Source: Sporosarcina sp. (GTDB lineage Bacteria; Bacillota; Bacilli; Bacillales_A; Planococcaceae). Taken from it: a stretch of DNA of 8,339 nt. The notes below the pieces were generated by a model. The model worked only from the letters and a program-made list of their open reading frames with translations. It was not told the DNA's origin and did not search any database. The stretch's first letter is position 1, and every line of letters begins with the position of its first letter. This document shows, piece by piece, positions 4,938 through 8,339 of the stretch. Location of the stretch: contig JARIDM010000200.1 of the NCBI GenBank assembly GCA_029263945.1, positions 1 through 8,339 on the forward strand, read 5' to 3'. Made by a program: the position numbers and the translations under genes.

Positions 4938-6857
4938 GATATGCGTTAAATAACGCCAACGTATTAAATAGAAATAAACGCCTTGTAAAATCGTGAAGCC
5001 GAGCAACACCAGTACCAACTCTTTCACAATTGAAATTTCAGCGAGTGCATCCCAAATGACTTGTAAAGATAGAAATGCAAAAGAACTGTGCAGTAACGCA
5101 ACGCCCCACGGGAAGAAAAACTGCGGGATCAGTTGACGGTTAATGATCTTCTTTAATTCCCGGTCAGTAATGCCAAGTCTACGGAGCACATCGAATTTTT
5201 TTCGGTCTTGTTCAAGCGTCGTATACAGCCTGAAGTATATAAAGCTTCCTGCTGCGAGTAAAAAGACGACGGCGAGCAATAGCCCGATAAACAATAACAA
5301 GGAAAACGTCGTGCGGATAATGGCATAATTCGAGCCTGGATTGTCGAATGAATACGGCAGCACATCGCTCTCATTTAATATAAACGATTCTGTAACGGCC
5401 TGTTCAATTTCAAATCCAACATCTTTCGTTTGCTCCCATTCCGGCACATGAAAGGCGTAATACATCATTGAATCTCGTAAACGACTTCCTCCAGTTGACA
5501 AGATTTTTCGGTAGTCGAAATCATTCAGCACAATGACATTTTGTCCCACCGAATTTGATGCAAATAAATGATAGGGATAAGCGCCGTTAATTTTAATGTC
5601 AATGTCACTTTCTTCAAGTGTCGTTTGCACGGTGCGCTCATTTAAACTTTCAAAGGACGAGGACGACGGTGGTAGAAATAATGCCTCTCCTTCGACTAAA
5701 CGCATGGGCAAGTAGCCCAAATCGATTGCCAGTTTATTGACATCCGTAATGTTAAGGATCCCCACGTTGCTATCGGTAAAAGTAGAGGTCTGCTTTAAAA
5801 TCCGAAATTTCGTTAACACATAGTCAATCTCTTCGGCTTCTAATTCGTTAAACAACAATTCAATATGCGCTTGTTCATCTGGATTCTCTTGGGTACTTGC
5901 ATACACCAACGCAAGTGGATTCAACTCCCGGTACTGAGAAGCAAATGAAGTGAGTGAAGCCAACGTACCCACGGACATAAAGGCCAATGTCGAAACAATC
6001 GTCACGATGAAAAACATTTGCGCGTTTTCACGCAAGCGAACAATCCCTTCTGAAATGGACAAAATCCGAAAACCTCGCCAATACAAACGCCGTACCCCTT
6101 GTATTTTATGAAGGAGTAAAGGAACAGAGTCCTTAAAAAAGAAATACGTTCCAATCATTGCAAGTGGCGGCAAAAATATAAACAAACTAAGCACAATCGA
6201 CTGTGAAGTTAGTGCGGCCAGTAAATAAGACAACCCAAGAAATAACAAGCCTAAATAACCACGAATTTTTGAATACGCACCCATGCCGCCTTCAGTGATT
6301 TCCCCACGAATTAAATCGACCACTTTTCCTGATTGGATGAAATAAGGGGTCAATAAAGCCATCACCATAAATAACCCTAAAAATGCACCAATCGTAAGCG
6401 CAAAAGGTTGCCAAGATACATACAGCGGCAAAGCAGGCAACATGACAATTTCACGGACGACCATAAAGAAAAACTTCGAAAATGTAAAGCCAATCGACGT
6501 CCCGATGCCGATTGCGCTTATGCCGATGAACATTGTCTCTAAAAAAACCAGTCGATTGAGCTGTCGTTTCTCCATCCCTAAGTGTAGAAGGATGCCGAAC
6601 TCATGCGAACGCGCTTGTAAAAATGCCCGCATGGAATAAAACAAGAAAAAAACCGTGAAAATGAACAACGTAATTTCTGCAATGCCCATACCCACGACGG
6701 CAATTTCTTGCACGAAACGATCTTCAATTGTCGGATGAAACAACAACATCGAATATAAGAAAAAAACCGTGACGGAAAATACACTCGCCATAAAAAAACC
6801 AGCATAGATCCGGCGATTCCGGACAACATTACGGTAAGCGAACTGCAGAAATGTCAT
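4923..6857 (-). CDS. BceB-type ABC transporter permease (FtsX family), antimicrobial-peptide resistance
   Basis: A 644-residue membrane protein, close to the usual 620-670 of BceB-type permeases. Hydrophobic segments near 17-40, 55-77, 105-127, 150-172, 200-217, 220-241, 280-302, 516-543, 573-597 and 611-632 give the ten-helix BceB topology. A large extracellular domain of about 210 residues (roughly 303-515) lies between helices 7 and 8; in this family it takes part in recognising the peptide antibiotic or its lipid-bound target and in passing the signal to the kinase. The cytoplasmic loops MRAFLQARSHEFGILLHLGM (76-95) and LEQDRKKFDVLRRLGI (548-563) are the conserved FtsX coupling segments that contact the ATPase. 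The ATG overlaps the ATPase gene by 29 bp and has GGAGG five bases upstream. It is the last gene of the operon. The substrate (bacitracin, lantibiotics, defensins or other) cannot be told from the sequence. Confidence 0.93.
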   Translation of the reverse strand: MTFLQFAYRNVVRNRRIYAGFFMASVFSVTVFFLYSMLLFHPTIEDRFVQEIAVVGMGIAEITLFIFTVFFLFYSMRAFLQARSHEFGILLHLGMEKRQLNRLVFLETMFIGISAIGIGTSIGFTFSKFFFMVVREIVMLPALPLYVSWQPFALTIGAFLGLFMVMALLTPYFIQSGKVVDLIRGEITEGGMGAYSKIRGYLGLLFLGLSYLLAALTSQSIVLSLFIFLPPLAMIGTYFFFKDSVPLLLHKIQGVRRLYWRGFRILSISEGIVRLRENAQMFFIVTIVSTLAFMSVGTLASLTSFASQYRELNPLALVYASTQENPDEQAHIELLFNELEAEEIDYVLTKFRILKQTSTFTDSNVGILNITDVNKLAIDLGYLPMRLVEGEALFLPPSSSSFESLNERTVQTTLEESDIDIKINGAYPYHLFASNSVGQNVIVLNDFDYRKILSTGGSRLRDSMMYYAFHVPEWEQTKDVGFEIEQAVTESFILNESDVLPYSFDNPGSNYAIIRTTFSLLLFIGLLLAVVFLLAAGSFIYFRLYTTLEQDRKKFDVLRRLGITDRELKKIINRQLIPQFFFPWGVALLHSSFAFLSLQVIWDALAEISIVKELVLVLLGFTILQGVYFYLIRWRYLTHIKASE

Positions 6858-7602
6858 GATGTCCTCCCAATAGTGAAAGTACGTTTAAAATACGTTGATA
6901 GAAAGTTTGCCGACGTTCATCTTTGTAGATTTCATTAAAAAACGCACCATCTTTTATAAATAACACGCGGTCACAGTAACTCGCTGCGATGGGGTCATGC
7001 GTCACCATAATAATCGTACGATTTTGCGCTTCATTAATTTCGCTTAATAGTTCCAAAACATCTTTTGCAGATTTAGAATCTAAATTTCCTGTTGGTTCAT
7101 CTGCGAGGAGTATTTTCGGTTTGTGAATCAGCGCACGGCCAATTGCCGTTCGCTGTGCTTGTCCACCTGACAACTCTTCTGGACGTTTCGTTAAAATATC
7201 CGTCAGCCCTAACCGCTTCGCAACGACGGCCACCCGTTTTTCCATTTCCTTCACTGGCAAGCCATCTAGCGTGAGTGGCAAGACAATGTTTTCTTCAATC
7301 GTTAACATATTCAATAAGTTAATTTCTTGAAAGACAAACCCTAAATGATGCCGACGAAATAACGCCAATTTATTTTTACTTAACGTTTCAGGTTCAATGC
7401 CGTCCACAAAAACTTGCCCATAGGTCGGCAAATCAATCGTAGAGATTAAATTTAATAACGTTGATTTTCCGCTGCCAGAAGGGCCCATCACAGCGACAAA
7501 CTCTCCTTCCAACACCTCGAAATTCAATCGATTCAAGGCACGGTGCATCACTCTACTTTCATAAATCTTTGTGACTTCCTTTAGTTTCACGATTGTGCTC
7601 AT
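6829..7602 (-). CDS. BceA-type ABC transporter ATP-binding protein
   Basis: A 257-residue cytosolic ATPase that powers the adjacent permease. All nucleotide-binding motifs are intact: Walker A GPSGSGKST at 40-48, Q-loop FQ at 91-92, signature LSGGQ at 144-148, Walker B ILLADEP at 164-170 with E169 as catalytic base, and the H-loop histidine H202 in MVTHDP. The D-loop (NLDS, 173-176) is also normal. The tail beyond about 215, with KDERRQTFYQRILNVLSLLGG, is typical of the peptide-detoxification branch (BceA, YxdL, PsdA) and absent from short LolD-type proteins. The ATG has a perfect AGGAGG nine bases upstream (7612-7617), inside the kinase gene. It overlaps the kinase by 44 bp and the permease by 29 bp, which points to one transcript and coupled translation. 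Which paralogue group it belongs to (Bce, Psd or Yxd) is not resolved. Confidence 0.94.
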   Translation of the reverse strand: MSTIVKLKEVTKIYESRVMHRALNRLNFEVLEGEFVAVMGPSGSGKSTLLNLISTIDLPTYGQVFVDGIEPETLSKNKLALFRRHHLGFVFQEINLLNMLTIEENIVLPLTLDGLPVKEMEKRVAVVAKRLGLTDILTKRPEELSGGQAQRTAIGRALIHKPKILLADEPTGNLDSKSAKDVLELLSEINEAQNRTIIMVTHDPIAASYCDRVLFIKDGAFFNEIYKDERRQTFYQRILNVLSLLGGHHDISAVRLP

Positions 7603-8339
7603 TCGGCGTATCCTCCTCTACGGTATGGTCTTTAAATAACAAAGTGACTGACGTTCCGCTTCCTACCTCTGAGCTGATCGAGAGGCCATGCCCTAATTTC
7701 TCACAGACTACTGCAGCAATGTACAACCCCATGCCCGTTGACTCGCCGATTAAACGTCCATTTTCACCTGTGAAAAATGCATTTGTGACGCGGTTTAAAT
7801 CTGACGTTGGAATGCCGACACCTTCGTCTCGAACGGTAAAAGTTAATCCTTCCGTCGTATGTTCAGCTGTCAGGTGAATTTTCTTCCCTGCTTCAAATGT
7901 ATATTTCACCGCATTCGTAATAAATTGCCCAATGACAATTTTCAACCACTTCTGGTCTGTCGCAACGAAAAATGTATCATCCACAGTAAGCACTGGAAAC
8001 ACACGATTCGTAATGAGTAGACGCTTATGCTCTGTCACTGTTTTTTGAACAAGTTGCTGCAAGTTCACTTTTTCCACAGTCATGTCTTTTTCAAATGTTT
8101 CTAAACTTGCATTCGTAAGGACTGAATCTAAGCCATTTTGGATCCGATCTAATTCTTCGGAAATGCTATTGCGATCCAATTCCCCGTCCTCTTGCAACAA
8201 TAAATTGATTACAGAAATCGGTGTTTTCATTTGGTGCACCCAGTGGTTCATAAATTCCAGTTGCCGACTTTGCGACACATATAACGTCTGCACTTCACTT
8301 TGGTAAATTTTATATAATGACCTTGTAAATGCAGCCGTT
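7559..8339 (-). CDS. BceS-type intramembrane-sensing histidine kinase, N-terminus cut by the window edge
   Basis: The reading frame is open to the right edge with no stop, so only the C-terminal 259 codons are present. Full-length relatives have about 320-350 residues with two N-terminal TM helices and almost no extracellular sensor; those helices are outside the window. The visible part holds the HisKA region with NHWVHQMKTPISVI (phospho-accepting His at 8234-8236), whose HQMKTP form is typical of BceS-type kinases. It also holds the HATPase_c domain: N-box QFITNAVKYT, G1 box DEGVGIP, F-box region NAFFTGENG and G2 box GMGLYIA. The kinase is expected to be activated through the permease and to phosphorylate a BceR-type regulator, which should lie just to the right. 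An internal GTG at 8293 is not the start, because coding similarity continues upstream of it. It overlaps the ATPase gene by 44 bp. Confidence 0.93.
   Translation of the reverse strand, partial: TAAFTRSLYKIYQSEVQTLYVSQSRQLEFMNHWVHQMKTPISVINLLLQEDGELDRNSISEELDRIQNGLDSVLTNASLETFEKDMTVEKVNLQQLVQKTVTEHKRLLITNRVFPVLTVDDTFFVATDQKWLKIVIGQFITNAVKYTFEAGKKIHLTAEHTTEGLTFTVRDEGVGIPTSDLNRVTNAFFTGENGRLIGESTGMGLYIAAVVCEKLGHGLSISSEVGSGTSVTLLFKDHTVEEDTPNEHNRETKGSHKDL

Noticed and set aside
8291..8293. GTG as the true start of the histidine kinase
   Set aside because: The frame stays open to the window edge, lacks a ribosome binding site here, and the family needs two TM helices further upstream; the gene is cut by the window.

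Overview
The window looks like chromosomal DNA from a low-to-moderate GC member of the Bacillales (Bacillota). Strong AGGAGG-type ribosome binding sites, TTG and GTG initiation, sigma-A-like promoters, rho-independent terminators, a ComFB-family protein and a Bce-type antimicrobial-peptide resistance module all fit. The proteins resemble those of Bacillus and Planococcaceae-type organisms (Sporosarcina, Planococcus and relatives). That finer placement is inference; no rRNA or other phylogenetic marker is present. No mobile element, tRNA, rRNA or CRISPR array was seen.

Layout, left to right. Positions 1-120 hold a non-coding array of six 9-10 bp boxes repeating every 20 bp, with A-tracts in the spacers. 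A strong hairpin terminator (136-176) then closes a minus-strand ComFB-family gene (184-465). Upstream of that gene, on the same strand, is a large S9-family serine peptidase (573-2549, TTG start). A 151-bp divergent promoter region separates it from a small two-TM PH-domain protein (2701-3144, plus strand, also TTG start). This is the only plus-strand gene. It converges on an LcfB-like acyl-CoA synthetase (3167-4720, minus) across 22 bp, and the two share a bidirectional terminator that includes the stop codon of the PH gene. The acyl-CoA synthetase has a good sigma-A promoter with inverted repeats just downstream of the -10, which look like a TetR/FadR-type operator.

The right third (4923-8339) is a tightly overlapping minus-strand operon: a histidine kinase cut by the window edge, an ABC ATPase, and a 10-TM FtsX/BceB-type permease ending at a terminator. 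This matches the bceRSAB type of system, in which the transporter both detoxifies peptide antibiotics such as bacitracin-like compounds and signals to the kinase. The response regulator is expected just beyond the right edge.

Most of the window is conventional. The parts that deserve a second look are the 20-bp-period array at the left edge, the clustered palindromes at the acyl-CoA synthetase promoter, the orphan ComFB gene, and the terminators built into gene ends. I did not find a convincing new multi-gene system.
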